Assembly (NCBI RefSeq): GCF_000586475.1
Contig: NZ_BAWJ01000014.1
Span: 1-64,000, forward strand
Direction: 5' to 3'
DNA from: Psychrobacter sp. JCM 18903
GTDB lineage: Bacteria > Pseudomonadota > Gammaproteobacteria > Pseudomonadales > Moraxellaceae
Length of the DNA stretch: 64,000 nucleotides
The translations under genes and the position numbers were made by a program. Every line of letters begins with the position of its first letter. The stretch's first letter is position 1. The notes below the pieces were generated by a model. The model ran no database searches. It saw only the letters and a list, made by a program, of their open reading frames with translations, and was not told the DNA's origin. Positions 29,516-40,696 of the stretch are shown here, in pieces.

Positions 29516-30313
29516 TTAAGAGCGAAATAGGCGGCTGTATTGCCTTTCATGCTGGCAAGACAGTATGGCTAAATTTGGTAGGTTAGCGGACATATGTAGC
29601 TTTTGATAAAGTAGATTCAGCTTTACGTTAGCCTCTAAAGGCATATTTTGAACTTGCAAAAATCTTTGCTTGACGTTGGCAGCCAATGCCTGTATCTGCT
29701 GACTTAATAACTGTTGTAGCTGCCAAATAATGCGCTGTCCTGCCATTTGCCCAAGCGGTACGGTCTTGACCGCAGCCAACACCATATTTTCGATTTGACC
29801 AAAGGCGTAGGTGGTCAAGGCTTGTACAGGCTTAAGCTGCCAGTGCGAGCTGATATGGGCAAAGAGGGGTAAAAATCCATGGGCAAGTAAGCTGTCAGGC
29901 ACGTCGAGCTCAAGGACATCACCAAGCCATGCTGATAAAGAAAGAGCCAATTGGCTTGACTCATAGACAAACTCTTTACTTTCACGGCTGGCATGGTAAT
30001 CTGTACCTAAAGCGTCAGCAAGCGCAACGTCATCAACCATAAGTGCTTCAATCATAAGCGCCAGTAGCGGTAGCTCATACCGACATAATGCCAGCTCCAG
30101 ATAATCACTCATAAACGCTAAACTACTGCTTTCATTATGAATCAGCCCTGCCTCAATAGCGGGTTCGATGCCTTGCGAGTAGGTATAACTGCCAATAGGT
30201 AGGTTACTTGACGCCAGAATGAACAAAAGTCCAGTTACTTCTGTATTATTCAGATCATTTATACCTTGTGCGGTACAGGTAGTCTGCTGTGAGTGTGTGG
30301 CGTGATTAGTCAT
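29516..30313 (-). CDS. ureF: Urease accessory protein UreF
   Basis: UreF works with UreD and UreG as the activation complex that gates nickel transfer. The start at ATG 30313 ([10 protein letters not shown]) overlaps the end of ureE by eight bases; longer upstream in-frame sequence overlaps the His-rich tail of ureE and is not expected to be used. The 265-residue product has the UreF opening [25 protein letters not shown] and the helical body, and ends in RQYSRLFRS, close to the usual conserved R-LFRS tail. Confidence 0.94.
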   Translation of the reverse strand: MTNHATHSQQTTCTAQGINDLNNTEVTGLLFILASSNLPIGSYTYSQGIEPAIEAGLIHNESSSLAFMSDYLELALCRYELPLLALMIEALMVDDVALADALGTDYHASRESKEFVYESSQLALSLSAWLGDVLELDVPDSLLAHGFLPLFAHISSHWQLKPVQALTTYAFGQIENMVLAAVKTVPLGQMAGQRIIWQLQQLLSQQIQALAANVKQRFLQVQNMPLEANVKLNLLYQKLHMSANLPNLAILSCQHERQYSRLFRS

Positions 30314-30852
30314 GAGAGTTGCCGTGGGTATGTGAATGGTCATGGTCGTGACCATGATGACTATGACCATGAGAGTGAGAATGTCCGCCTTGATTGCCTT
30401 TATAGGCACCCGTTTCTGGCTCAAACGGCGCTTGTACGGCTTGGGTATGTAGTCCAAGTTGATTTAACATCGCTTCTAAAACATGATCAGGCTCAAAGTA
30501 CAGGGCCTTAGTTGTAATCATTAATGGCACATGACGATTACCTAAATGGTAAGCGCCTTTCATAAGGTCAAAACCATTATCAGCAGTCACTTCGATTAAG
30601 GCTTGATTAGCGGCCATAATCTGTATCAAGTTGCCTTGATGGTCTGCCAGTACACTGCCATTCTTAATAGTTTCCGTACGTGGTAAATCAACACCAATGA
30701 TTGCGTGGTGCTGTGTTTCTGCTTTAAAACGGCTACGCTGACGGGTATCGAAATCTAAATATAAAAAGTTTTCTGCCTGTTTTTGCCTATCAATAATCGC
30801 CTGTTGTTCAGCGCTAAGTTGATAGATCAAGACGTTGCGTATAAATGTTCAT
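30306..30852 (-). CDS. ureE: Urease accessory nickel chaperone, one frameshift near the start
   Basis: UreE stores nickel and passes it to urease. Core sequence DFDTRQRSRFKAETQ, GVDLPRTETIKNGSVL and MKGAYHLGNRHVPL is typical, with the nickel-site His in GNRHVPL. The tail is strongly His-rich (about 12 His in the last 25 residues), a nickel reservoir. The open frame begins only at a TTG (30830), but ATG 30852 just upstream encodes MNIYTQRL, the usual UreE start, in a different frame. I take this as the true start and place a one-base error near 30830. Confidence 0.9.
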
Positions 30853-30926
30853 AATTATGTTTATAGTCCGTTAAAGTAGATGGTTGACAGCTGATGGTGG
30901 ATTATCAGCACGACAATAAAAAGCAG

Positions 30927-33059
30927 CTAGAATAAAAAATAGCGCTGTGCCATCGGTAGATAGTCGGCAGGCTCACAGGTCAACAGCTCACCATCGGCGT
31001 ACACTTCATAAGTCTCAGGGTTAACCTCCATCTTAGGACAGTAGCTGTTGAATTTCATGTCTTGTTTGCGTACCTTGCGAATGTTATGTACTGCTTTGAT
31101 GACCTTTTCTAACCCTAATTGCCTATCAACACCTTTGTCTATCGCAGCACTTGACATAAAGGTGATACAAGTCTGCGCCACTGTTTTGGGGAAGCTACCA
31201 AACATGCTGCGATAGTGCACAGGCTGCGGGGTTGAAATGGAAGCATTGAGGTCGCCCATGGACGCTGCCGCAATCAAGCCGCCTTTAATGATAAGGTCAG
31301 GCTTTACGCCAAAAAATGCAGGCGACCATAAAATTAAATCCGCCCATTTATCTACTTCAATGGATCCCACTTCGTCACTAATGCCATGAGTGATGGCAGG
31401 ATTGATGGTGTATTTTGCGAGGTAGCGTTTGATACGAAAATTATCATTGCTGCTATTAGAGTCAGTGGGATTTAGCATGATATTTTCTAAGGACTGCTCC
31501 GTTTTAGCTGATTGATCAGGAGCCAGATGACCGCGTTGGGCTTTCATTTTATCAGCCGTTTGCCACGTGCGAATAATGACTTCTCCCACGCGTCCCATCG
31601 CTTGCGAGTCACTACTCATCATGGAGATGGCACCCATGTCTTGTAAAATATCTTCGGCGGCAATGGTTTCTTTACGAATACGACTCTCGGCAAAAGCGAC
31701 ATCTTCAGCAATGGCTGGGCTTAAGTGATGACAAACCATGAGCATGTCGAGATGCTCGTCAATGGTATTAATGGTGAAAGGGCGCGTCGGGTTGGTTGAT
31801 GAGGGTAAGACGTTGGTTTCGCCAATAGCTTTTAAGATATCTGGGGCATGACCGCCGCCAGCGCCTTCGGTATGGAAGGTATGAATACAGCGGTCTTTAA
31901 ACGCGCCGAGAGTGCTATCTAAATAGCCGCTTTCATTTAACGTATCAGTATGAATAGCCACTTGCACATCATATTCTTCAGCCACGCTAAGGCAGTTATC
32001 AATGGCTTTGGGCGTGGAGCCCCAGTCTTCATGAAGCTTAAGCCCGATAGCACCCGCTTCAATCTGCTCAACAATGGGAGCAGGTAAACTGACGTTGCCT
32101 TTACCCAAGAATCCGATATTCATCGGAATAGAGTCGGTGGCTTTTAGCATGCTGTGAATATGATAGGCACCAGGCGTACAAGTAGTGGCAAGAGTACCTT
32201 CAGCAGGTCCCGTACCACCGCCTAACATCGTAGTCACACCAGACATTAGCGCCGTTTCACATTGCTGAGGTGCAATGAAGTGAATATGGCTATCGATTCC
32301 GCCAGCAGTCAAAATTTTACCTTCTCCTGCGATAATTTCGGTAGCCGCGCCAATAGGTAACGTCACATTAGGCTGAATATCAGGGTTGCCAGCTTTACCA
32401 ATGCCGCTAATGCGACCGCCCTTAATAGCGACATCTGCCTTATAGATACCGCTGTAGTCCACAATCAAAGCATTGGTAATAATAGTATCGGCAATTTGCT
32501 CACCCAGCAGCTGTGATTGACCCATCCCATCGCGGATTACCTTGCCGCCACCAAATTTGACCTCTTCACCAATGCTGACGCTATCAATATCAGGCTGGTG
32601 GTCAATATGACTGGTCAAATCATACTCAACCTCAAGCCATAAATTCGTATCGGCTAAGCGTACCTTATCCCCTGTGGTAGGGCCAAAATGCTCGGCATAG
32701 ATACGTCGGTCAATGCGTTTTTTCGAGGTGTTTTGAGAGGTTTTAGGGTCTACAACGCCCATAACCTCGCCTGAAAAACCATAAATGTGCTGTCTACCTG
32801 AGATGGCAACCAGTTCCACTTCGCGCGCTTGTCCTGGCTCAAAACGTACCGCAGTGCCAGATAGGATATTGAGTCGATAGCCAAGCGTCGACTCTCGATC
32901 AAAGCTCAGTGCTGCATTGACTTCATAGAAGTGATAGTGAGAACCGATTTGAATAGGGCGGTCGCCAGTATTGATTACCGTTATGGTTTGAACATATCGA
33001 CCAGCATTCAAAGCCATATCGCCTGCTTTAATATTATATTCGCCTGCTTTTATCGTCAT
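30927..33059 (-). CDS. ureBC: Urease beta-alpha fusion subunit (UreB-UreC)
   Basis: A single 710-residue frame holds the beta subunit (residues about 1-108, from [18 protein letters not shown] to GEVMGVVDP) joined through about 12 residues (KTSQNTSKK) to the alpha subunit (from [23 protein letters not shown]). All alpha-subunit catalytic residues are present at a constant offset of 124 from Klebsiella UreC: His258, His260, carbamylated Lys341, His343, His370, His396, His444 of the flap and Asp484. A Ser/Asn/Gln-rich insertion of about 27 residues (512-538) lies just before [13 protein letters not shown]. Urease hydrolyses urea to ammonia and carbamate. Most bacteria encode separate UreB and UreC. 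No start codon lies near the join, so a natural fusion is likely, though an assembly slip in the A run at the join cannot be excluded. Confidence 0.93.
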   Translation of the reverse strand: MTIKAGEYNIKAGDMALNAGRYVQTITVINTGDRPIQIGSHYHFYEVNAALSFDRESTLGYRLNILSGTAVRFEPGQAREVELVAISGRQHIYGFSGEVMGVVDPKTSQNTSKKRIDRRIYAEHFGPTTGDKVRLADTNLWLEVEYDLTSHIDHQPDIDSVSIGEEVKFGGGKVIRDGMGQSQLLGEQIADTIITNALIVDYSGIYKADVAIKGGRISGIGKAGNPDIQPNVTLPIGAATEIIAGEGKILTAGGIDSHIHFIAPQQCETALMSGVTTMLGGGTGPAEGTLATTCTPGAYHIHSMLKATDSIPMNIGFLGKGNVSLPAPIVEQIEAGAIGLKLHEDWGSTPKAIDNCLSVAEEYDVQVAIHTDTLNESGYLDSTLGAFKDRCIHTFHTEGAGGGHAPDILKAIGETNVLPSSTNPTRPFTINTIDEHLDMLMVCHHLSPAIAEDVAFAESRIRKETIAAEDILQDMGAISMMSSDSQAMGRVGEVIIRTWQTADKMKAQRGHLAPDQSAKTEQSLENIMLNPTDSNSSNDNFRIKRYLAKYTINPAITHGISDEVGSIEVDKWADLILWSPAFFGVKPDLIIKGGLIAAASMGDLNASISTPQPVHYRSMFGSFPKTVAQTCITFMSSAAIDKGVDRQLGLEKVIKAVHNIRKVRKQDMKFNSYCPKMEVNPETYEVYADGELLTCEPADYLPMAQRYFLF

Positions 33060-33133
33060 TTTTATTATCCTTAATCGTCTTATGGCAATGGCTCTAGTTC
33101 AATATCGTTTTATACGGCTTTACAACAAGCAAG

Positions 33134-33436
33134 CTATACGATGGGGTTATGTACCGTCACCAGCTTAGTGCCATCGGGGAAAGTGGCTTCAACTTGGACA
33201 TCGTGTATCATCTCTGCAATGCCTTCCATGACGTCATCGGCAGAGAGATAAGTGGATCCTTCACTCATTAGTTGCGCCACGGTTTTGCCATCACGCGCGC
33301 CTTCCATTAGTAACATGCTAATGTAAGCGATAGACTCAGGATAATTGAGCTTTACACCGCGATTTTTACGACGTTCCGCCACCATGCCTGCGGTAAATAG
33401 TAAGAGTTTATCTTTCTCTGTAGGATTTAATTGCAT
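33134..33436 (-). CDS. ureA: Urease gamma subunit
   Basis: The 100-residue product is a normal separate UreA ([48 protein letters not shown]). It packs with the beta and alpha parts in the urease trimer. AAGGAAG precedes the ATG, and it lies 74 bases before the fused ureBC gene. Confidence 0.97.
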   Translation of the reverse strand: MQLNPTEKDKLLLFTAGMVAERRKNRGVKLNYPESIAYISMLLMEGARDGKTVAQLMSEGSTYLSADDVMEGIAEMIHDVQVEATFPDGTKLVTVHNPIV

Positions 33437-33586
33437 AAAGCTTCCTTAATAATTATTGTGCTTTAAAGACTATGAACCGTTTTTAATCTTCATAAAGTAA
33501 AGGTGCTAAGTTAAATGTACTAAGTAGAGTCATTCTGGTTTGATTCAGCATTGTTCAGGGATGAGAGTATGCAGGAGCACATGGTA

Positions 33587-34576
33587 TTAGGTGTCCCAAA
33601 TTCTCGGTCGATGAGGCTCAAGCTTGTACCATTTAGACCTGATAAGCTCGCGGACTTGGTAAAAAGCCTCAAAGCAGGCACGCACATCTACCCCTAAATA
33701 ACGGCAATTAATACCTTGAAAATTGTGAGTACAGTGAATAGGTAGTGACTGCGTATCAATGAGATGGCGTATCTCGGTAATAGTGGCATCTAAATACTGA
33801 CCAAGCTTGAGCGGATTATTCTGTAACTCAGGTGCAATGATCTCTGTGCTAGGTATTGCCCAAAAAGAGCCATGCACATGTTGATTATTCAGTCCTAATG
33901 GTGAGGTAAACCAGCGCGTATTTGCTGGCTGGGAGGTGCATTCGCTGACCAATAAATTACTCTCACGCCATATCTCTAAGCGGTTGGCATAATGACCATT
34001 AGCAAACGTCTCTTGATACGCTTGACGTCCAAATACCGCAATATCCCAAGTCAATAAACTTGCTGTCTTAGCTAAATAAAAGCGGCTATTGGCATTAGAG
34101 TTGGAATAATCGTAATAAATGCTTTCTTGAGGTAGCCATTCAAGGACAGCGTGATCATCGAGGCGGGCGTCGATATGCTGTTCTGCGCTGACAACATCAT
34201 TAAAACAGTCGTTAGAAGTGTTGCTGTTTGCCGATTGAGTACCGTTGTTAAATTTTGATGAGTCGCTGGGTCTAGAGGATCGCAACGATTTGCGTTGCCC
34301 GTACCATTTTCCGGCTCCAGGGGTGGTAATCACCGCATGGCTATTAGAGTGTAGGTTAAACTCCAATGTTAAGCGGTCATCATCGGCGATACCAGCAGGA
34401 GGATACAACACATAAATATGGCAAATCCCTGCTTGGCTGTTATCAGTACTATCAGGCTCAGGATACAGCGCGCGCTGCACCATGAGTGCGCCAGTATGGG
34501 CACGATGACACAGCCGAGTTTTTGCAGCAGTAGAGGCGCAGTCGAAATGGAGCTGTAGTGAGGATTGCCAAGTCAA
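33587..34576 (-). CDS. ureD: Urease accessory protein UreD
   Basis: UreD (UreH) is the scaffold that binds apo-urease and receives UreF and UreG. The 329-residue product shows RAHTGALMVQRALYPEP, the TTPGAGKWY stretch and EWLPQESIYYD. A Ser/Asn-rich insertion of about 40 residues follows TTPGAGKWYGQRK. The start appears to be TTG 34576, preceded by AAAGGGA; no better ATG exists upstream in frame. It links the urt transporter genes to the urease genes. Confidence 0.93.
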   Translation of the reverse strand: MTWQSSLQLHFDCASTAAKTRLCHRAHTGALMVQRALYPEPDSTDNSQAGICHIYVLYPPAGIADDDRLTLEFNLHSNSHAVITTPGAGKWYGQRKSLRSSRPSDSSKFNNGTQSANSNTSNDCFNDVVSAEQHIDARLDDHAVLEWLPQESIYYDYSNSNANSRFYLAKTASLLTWDIAVFGRQAYQETFANGHYANRLEIWRESNLLVSECTSQPANTRWFTSPLGLNNQHVHGSFWAIPSTEIIAPELQNNPLKLGQYLDATITEIRHLIDTQSLPIHCTHNFQGINCRYLGVDVRACFEAFYQVRELIRSKWYKLEPHRPRIWDT

Positions 34577-34620
34577 AATTGTATTCCCTTTTATAAAGTG
34601 TCTTTTTATAAAGTTTCCTT

Positions 34621-35317
34621 TTAGATTGCCACCAACTCTTGAATATTGTTTTTTGCCATGTCACATCCAGCCCCCTGAGCTACGACTTGTCCTCTAGAAA
34701 GCACGGTATAGTTATCGGCAAGCTCTTCTGCAAACTCATAAAACTGCTCGACTAAAACAATTGCCATATCGCCTTTATTAGCAAGACTACGAATGACTCT
34801 ACCAATGTCTTTAATAATGGACGGTTGGATACCTTCAGTCGGCTCATCAAGTACTAGTACTCGAGGCTCTGATGCAAGCGCACGAGCAATAGCGAGTTGC
34901 TGCTGCTGACCGCCAGATAGATCGCCACCACGGCGATGCTTCATCTCGTCCAGCACTGGAAATATATCATACAAGTGTTTGGGTACTTTACTTGCTTTTC
35001 GTTGAGAATTTCGCCATTCCAATCAGAATGTTTTCTTCAACGGTCAAAGTAGAAAATATATCACGTCCTTGCGGCACATAAGCGAGTCCTGCGCGCACAC
35101 GTTGCTCAGGTGTCATCTGACTAATATCCTTACCGTCCAATAAAATCTCACCTGATTTGATTGGTAGGATGCCCATCAAGCATTTAAGCAAGGTGGTTTT
35201 ACCGACGCCATTACGACCCAGTACCACGCTACATTCTCCTACAGGGGCGGCGAGGGTGACATCACGTAAAATGTGACTGCCACCGTAATATTGATTTATG
35301 GCATTGATTTCTAACAT
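34621..35317 (-). CDS. urtE: Urea ABC transporter ATPase UrtE, one frameshift
   Basis: UrtE is the LivF-type ATPase of the urea importer. Sequence includes Walker A GRNGVGKTTLLKC, signature LSGGQQQQLAIARAL, Walker B VLVLDEPTEGIQPSI and the C-terminal LVEQFYEFAEELAD. The frame breaks near 35005 (MAKFSTKSK on one side, KVPKHLYDIFPVLDEMK on the other); both halves belong to one protein of about 232 residues. The UrtE-typical TEGIQPSI favours urea over branched-chain amino acid transport. Confidence 0.92.
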
Positions 35318-35379
35318 ATAGCACCTCTATTTTTTAGGTCTATTTCTAAGTGTTACTATTTGTTATCGACCTGAGCTTA

Positions 35380-36336
35380 TTACCGACCCAAATAGGTCTC
35401 AATAACGGCCTCATTATTCTGTACTTCACTCAACGTGCCTTCAGCCAAAATAGCGCCATTTGCCAAAACCGTTACTTTCTCACTTATGGCATCAATAAAG
35501 GTCATGTCATGCTCAACCACGATCAAGGTGTGATTCTTTTTAAGGCGTAGACATAACTCAGCGGTATGTTCAGTTTCGGCATCGGTCATGCCTGCTACTG
35601 GTTCATCAAGTAAGATAAGTTTTGGTCTTTGCATCAGTAACATTCCAATCTCTAGCCACTGCTTTTGACCATGAGACAATAATCCTGCTGGCTTGTTAAT
35701 CAGCTCTTTTAGGCGTATTTGATCAAGCGTTGAGTCAAGGGTATCTTGGATTTCTGTGTCAATACGAGTAAACCAGCTCTTTGATACCCGTTTGTCCTTT
35801 GGCGCAGCCAGCATTAAGTTATCAAGTACGGTAAATTTCTCAAATACGGTAGGTTTTTGAAACTTACGGCCAATGCCTGCTTCCGCTATTTCTTCGGTAG
35901 ATAGTTTGGCTAAATTATGTACTTGACCGAAAAATGCACTGCCTTTAGTGGGGCGCGTTTTACCCGTAATAACATCCATTAAAGTTGTTTTGCCTGCGCC
36001 ATTAGGGCCGATGATGCAGCGTAGCTCGCCTGCCTCAATGTATAAAGATAAATCATTGAGTGCGCGGAACGAGTCAAACCACACGCTAACGTCTTCTAAA
36101 TACAGCGCAATACCATGTCTCATATCTGGCCCTGATTTGGGAACAGGATGCGCTAAGCCTCCGCTATCTCCGTAATCTTCAGCCAAAGTAGTGACTGGTC
36201 GGGTAGGCATGTTTTCTGCGACCGTTATGTGTGGTGTATTTTTAGATTTTTTCATTGGATTATTGATACTAGGATTGTTTTTAACAAGCGTATCGTTAGT
36301 AACTTTTTGGGAAGTAGCAGCATTAGTTATTAACAT
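35380..36336 (-). CDS. urtD: Urea ABC transporter ATPase UrtD
   Basis: UrtD is the LivG-type ATPase partner of UrtE. It has Walker A GPNGAGKTTLMDVITGKT, GRKFQKPTVFEKFTVLDN, signature LSHGQKQWLEIGMLLMQ (the SHGQKQW variant is characteristic of UrtD), Walker B LILLDEPVAGMTDAE. The 318-residue protein has an N-terminal extension of about 70 polar residues, longer than usual. Its ATG overlaps the urtC stop codon (TAATG). It is intact. Confidence 0.94.
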   Translation of the reverse strand: MLITNAATSQKVTNDTLVKNNPSINNPMKKSKNTPHITVAENMPTRPVTTLAEDYGDSGGLAHPVPKSGPDMRHGIALYLEDVSVWFDSFRALNDLSLYIEAGELRCIIGPNGAGKTTLMDVITGKTRPTKGSAFFGQVHNLAKLSTEEIAEAGIGRKFQKPTVFEKFTVLDNLMLAAPKDKRVSKSWFTRIDTEIQDTLDSTLDQIRLKELINKPAGLLSHGQKQWLEIGMLLMQRPKLILLDEPVAGMTDAETEHTAELCLRLKKNHTLIVVEHDMTFIDAISEKVTVLANGAILAEGTLSEVQNNEAVIETYLGR

Positions 36337-37405
36337 TATTCTTTTTCCTTTTTAAAACGATCAAGTACGCCAATGATGCCGTTAGGGAGAAATAAAGTAA
36401 CCACCACAAATAATCCACCTAGAATAAGTAACCAAAACTCCGGATAGGCGACGGTAAAATACGTTTTAATCACATTAATTGTACCAGCGCCTACAATGGC
36501 ACCGATTAATGAACCTCTACCTCCAGCAGCCACCCATACTGCCATCTCGATAGAGTTGACGGGGTTCATCTCACCTGGATTAATGATGCCAACTTGCGGT
36601 ACATATAGAGCACCAGCGATACCAGCTATTATTGCAGACAATACCCAAGCTGAAAGCTTGTACCAAAGCGTGCGATAGCCTAAATACTGCAAGCGATTTT
36701 CACTATCACGAATGGCACCGAGCACGCGCCCATAAGGCTGGCTCATCAGATAGCGTAGTCCAAGATATGACAGTAGCAGCGCCAAAGCAGTCGTAAAACA
36801 CAGTACAGCCCTCGTTGAAGAGGCAGTGATGTCATAACCTAGTAGCGTAGTAAAACCTGTGAAACCATTGTTACCACCAAAGCCTGTTTCGTTACGGAAG
36901 AATAATAAGGCTGCCGCGTAAGTCATGGCCTGAGTAATAATCGAAAAATAAACCCCTTTAATCTTTGAGCGAAAAGCAAAATAGCCAAAGATAAAAGCGA
37001 CTAGACCGGGAACTAGCACCACTAGAGCCATCGCCCACCAGAAATGTTGAGTGCCTGCCCAATACCACGGTAGCTCTGTCCAACTTAAGAAACGCATAAA
37101 GTCTGGCAAGTCTGTGCCAGCAGTTTCACGCGTCAAATACATACCAAAAGCATAACCTCCTAGCGCAAAATAAAGACCATGACCTAAGCTTAGAATGCCG
37201 GCATAGCCCCAGACCAAGTCTAAAGCCAGTGCTACCATGGCGAGCGCCATTATTTTACCAATCAAAGTTATCCAATAAGCAGACAGGTGAAAACTAGAGG
37301 TTTCAGGTAATAAATGGAGCCAAGGCAATATCAGTAGCACTAAAAACACAAACCAATCAGAATGGCATTACGTGGGGAATCAGATAATAATTGAGTCAAA
37401 CGCAT
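36336..37405 (-). CDS. urtC: Urea ABC transporter permease UrtC, one frameshift near the start
   Basis: UrtC is the LivM-type membrane subunit. The true start is ATG 37405 (MRLTQLLSDSPRNAILIG), preceded by GGAG; the frame breaks in a T-rich run near 37352 and continues as VFLVLLILPWLHLLPE. The body has about nine hydrophobic segments and the family sequences LDLVWGYAGILSLGHGLYFALGGYAFGMYL and EMAVWVAAGGRGSLIGAIVGA. Reconstructed length is about 357 residues. It lies between urtB and urtD with minimal spacing. Confidence 0.92.
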
Positions 37406-37415
37406 GAGGTTCTCC

Positions 37416-39193
37416 TTAATCCACAAAACGGCCTTTGAGGGCGAATAAACCTTGTGGACGTTTTTGAATAAACAAAATCACAAGAACCAGTAACACAATC
37501 TTAGCCATCACAGCACCAATGCCAATCTCAAGCACCGTACCACTGACACCAAGACCTAAAGATGCCAATACCGCGCCCCATACTTGCCCAACACCGCCAA
37601 CCACGACGACTAAGAACGCATCAATAATATAAGTTTGACCTAAGTCGGGTCCGACGTTGCCCACTTGTGCTAGAGCGCAGCCAGCGAGACCGGCCAACCC
37701 TGAACCAAGCCGAATGCCAACATGTCGATGCGAGCAGAGGAGATACCAACTGCACGTGCCATTTGCCGGTTTTGAGTCACAGCGCGCACAAATAGCCCGA
37801 AACGAGTCTTGTTAAGTAAATACACCAGTAGCATAAGAATAATGATGGTAAAGCCGATAATAGCGATGCGGTTGAAGGGAAGTACAAGGCTCGAGGAGAC
37901 TTGATAGGCACCGCTCAACCAGTCGACATTGCTGACTTCGACATTTTGCGCGCCAAATATCATCCGAACTAACTGCATGAGAATCAGACTGACACCGAAA
38001 GTTGCCAGTAAGGTTTCAAGCTCACGACCGTAAAGCGGGCGAATAATGATTCGTTCGATAATCATGCCTATAATGGCACTGACTAAGAAAGCAACGGGTA
38101 TAGCAGCAACCAGATACCATCCAGTCATACTAGGAAAATACGCTTGAAAGAGATTTTGCACCATATAAGTGGCGTAAGCACCAATCATAATGAGCTCACC
38201 ATGAGCCATATTGATGACACCCAGTAGCCCAAAAGTAATGGCCAGCCTAATGCCGCCAGTAGTAAGATACTTGCCGTACTAAGCCCCGTGAACAGATGAC
38301 CTATCCAAGTACTGAGGGTAATGCGCTGCTCAATACTTTCTTCAGCGTCTAACAGCGTGGATTTGAGTACAGGATCGATATCATCTGCCGCCAATGCTTT
38401 TTTGACATCAACTAAGACTTGCGGGCTATCGCTATCAGCAAGCACGGTAAGTGCGGCAATTTGGGTAGTAACGTCGCCATCTCTAAAATCAATCCTCGCT
38501 TGTAAAGTACTCAACGCCGTTTTGACGTCGTCGTCTTGCTCATTAGTGGCAGCAGTACTTATGAGTGCTGGATCTAGCTGTTCGATATTGTCCGCTAAGA
38601 TGGCAACTGCCTGCATACGTTGCGTAGGATCGTTTGACTCAAGCTTAACCTTGGCTTGTCCAAACACTAGGCTGAGCGTAGCGTATTGGTTAAAGCCACT
38701 TGCGCCAAGTCACTCGGCCACTCGGTGGTCAGCTGCTTAGCAGGATAAGTAAATAGCTCATCTTCGCTGTTAAGTAGGTAGGTTTGCCCACCATTGCTTG
38801 ATATAACTCATCGTTCTTTATCAGCTCAACTAAAGTATCCAAACTCTCAACTGACCCCGGCCACTGGTTGAGCATGGTTTGGCGCTTGGTGAAGTCAGCA
38901 GCAACGAACTGCTCGATAGCATCCCCTTTACTTATCGCAAGATTAGCAGGCGTAGTAAGAGACTGCTTGTTTTGAGCAAGTAAGGTCTCTTCACTTACAG
39001 CAGTGGATGTCACTGCCACAGTATTAGTCGATAGTTTCTCGCCATGGCTGTGTACTACTGGCGTCTCGTGAGCATGAGCAGCTGATGTGATAGAGATGAG
39101 GATGAGTGCTAAAGATAGTAAGGCGATGATAAAAATCTTATTAGAATAATTGGCTTGCGCGTCACTTTTATAATAGGAAGAGTAATGTGACAT
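37416..39193 (-). CDS. urtB: Urea ABC transporter permease UrtB with periplasmic N-terminal domain, four frameshifts
   Basis: The reconstructed protein of about 593 residues begins with a signal-like segment (FIIALLSLALILISITSAAHAHE), then about 270 residues of soluble, helical-repeat-like sequence (NEQDDDVKTALSTLQARIDF), then the LivH-type permease (GLLGVINMAHGELIMIGAYATY, ERIIIRPLYGRELETLLATFG). UrtB proteins commonly carry such an N-terminal domain. Frames break near 38785, 38672, 38249 and 37716; in the last the lost G restores FGLGSGLAGLAGCALAQVGNVGPD. The whole forms the second gene of the urea operon. Confidence 0.88.
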
Positions 39194-39218
39194 GATGGTT
39201 CCTTTTTTGCAGTCAACA

Positions 39219-39269
39219 CTCCTTTAACCTCCACTGAAAACTGTTTTATCAGTAGAGGAGCTAAAGGGT
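39219..39269 (-). promoter_or_regulatory. Imperfect long hairpin between urtA and urtB
   Basis: CTCCTTTAACCTCCACTGA (from 39219) and TCAGTAGAGGAGCTAAAGGG pair over most of their length around an A/T-rich loop. Hairpins at this place in ABC operons commonly stabilise the binding-protein message or reduce read-through, giving more UrtA than permease. That role is inferred. Confidence 0.5.
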
Positions 39270-39331
39270 TGCTGGTTTTGATACCATTAAGGGGCTAAGG
39301 ATTATGGACTGAGGCTTGGGTGACCATAAAC

Positions 39332-40696
39332 TTATTTAGGGATGTACTGACTCCATGGCTCAGCACGAATGACTTTTGGCGTTTTGCTGATCACATCGAA
39401 CTGACCATCGGCACGGATTTGACCGATCATGACAGGCTTCCATAAATGATGGTTTTCCTCATCCATTTTCAATGTATACCCTGATGGAGCGTCAAAAGTC
39501 TGACCTCCCATACTAATACGCACTTTATCGACATTAGTAGTACCAGCTTTTTCGACTGCTTGTTTCCACATATTGATACCCACGTAGGTGGCTTCCATAG
39601 GATCATTTGTCACGACTTTATCAGCATTGGGTAGCTTATGATCCAGCGCATATTTCTTATACTTTTTAGTGAAGTCGCTGTTGACAGGATTTTTAACCGA
39701 CATAAAGTAGTTCCATGACGCTAAATGCCCTTGCAATAAGCTGGTATCGATACCGCGAAGCTCTTCTTCTCCTACTGAGAATGCCATGACTGGGATATCA
39801 GAGGCTTTAATACCCTGATTGGCAAGCTCACGATAAAAGGGTACGTTTGAGTCCCCATTAATGGTAGAGATAACCGCCGTCTTTTTACCAGTAGAGAAGC
39901 TTTTAATATTGCCAACGATGGTCTGATAGTTGCTAAAACCGAAAGGGGTGTACTCTTCCATGATATCTGTTTCAGCGACGCCTTTAGATTTTAAGAAAGC
40001 CCGCAGTATCTGGTTAGTAGTCCGAGGATAAACATAGTCTGTCCCAAGTAAGACAAAGCGTTCTGCACTACCACCCTCCGGACTCATTAAATATTCAACG
40101 GCAGGAATGGCTTGTTGGTTCGGTGCAGCACCAGTGTAGAAAATGTTTTCTGACTGCTCTTGACCCTCGTACTGCACCGGATAAAACATGAGTCCATTTA
40201 ACTCTTCAACGACAGGCAGCACGGACTTACGTGACACCGATGTCCAACCTCCAAATATCACATCAACTTTATCTTGGGTTAACAGCTGACGTGCTTTTTC
40301 AGCGAATAACGGCCAATCAGAAGCGGGATCTACGACGATTGGCTCTAGCTGCTTGCCCAACACACCGCCATTGGCATTAATTTCATCAATGGTCATGAGC
40401 GCAGTATCTTTTAATGATGTTTCAGAGATGGCCATCGTTCCAGATAAAGAATGCAAGATACCAACTTTGATGGTGTCACCATCTGCCGCAGGGGTAGCAG
40501 CCGTCTCAGAGGTTTCCGTTTTTGTGGCGGTAGAATTGGTTTCTGCACTGGTTTCCGCAGGTTTTTGACAACCTATAAGACTTAAGCTGCCGACAACAGC
40601 TACTGCTAGCAGAGACAAACGTGACGTCAATTTTGAGTCGATACGATGGTTTGTATTAATAGGAGTAGCAGTGATAAGCGTTGGCAATAAAGACAT
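39332..40696 (-). CDS. urtA: Urea ABC transporter substrate-binding lipoprotein
   Basis: Start is ATG 40696 (MSLLPTLITATP), with GGAG seven bases upstream; an in-frame start at 40750 would only add a non-signal tail. A lipobox is present (LSLIGCQKP), followed by a Ser/Thr/Ala-rich linker and the UrtA domain: KVGILHSLSGTMAISETSLKD, FGGWTSVSRKSVLPVVE, MFYPVQYEGQE, NGDSNVPFYREL. The sequence is typical of urea rather than amide or amino acid binding proteins. It is the promoter-proximal gene of the urt-ure operon and is intact. Confidence 0.95.
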   Translation of the reverse strand: MSLLPTLITATPINTNHRIDSKLTSRLSLLAVAVVGSLSLIGCQKPAETSAETNSTATKTETSETAATPAADGDTIKVGILHSLSGTMAISETSLKDTALMTIDEINANGGVLGKQLEPIVVDPASDWPLFAEKARQLLTQDKVDVIFGGWTSVSRKSVLPVVEELNGLMFYPVQYEGQEQSENIFYTGAAPNQQAIPAVEYLMSPEGGSAERFVLLGTDYVYPRTTNQILRAFLKSKGVAETDIMEEYTPFGFSNYQTIVGNIKSFSTGKKTAVISTINGDSNVPFYRELANQGIKASDIPVMAFSVGEEELRGIDTSLLQGHLASWNYFMSVKNPVNSDFTKKYKKYALDHKLPNADKVVTNDPMEATYVGINMWKQAVEKAGTTNVDKVRISMGGQTFDAPSGYTLKMDEENHHLWKPVMIGQIRADGQFDVISKTPKVIRAEPWSQYIPK

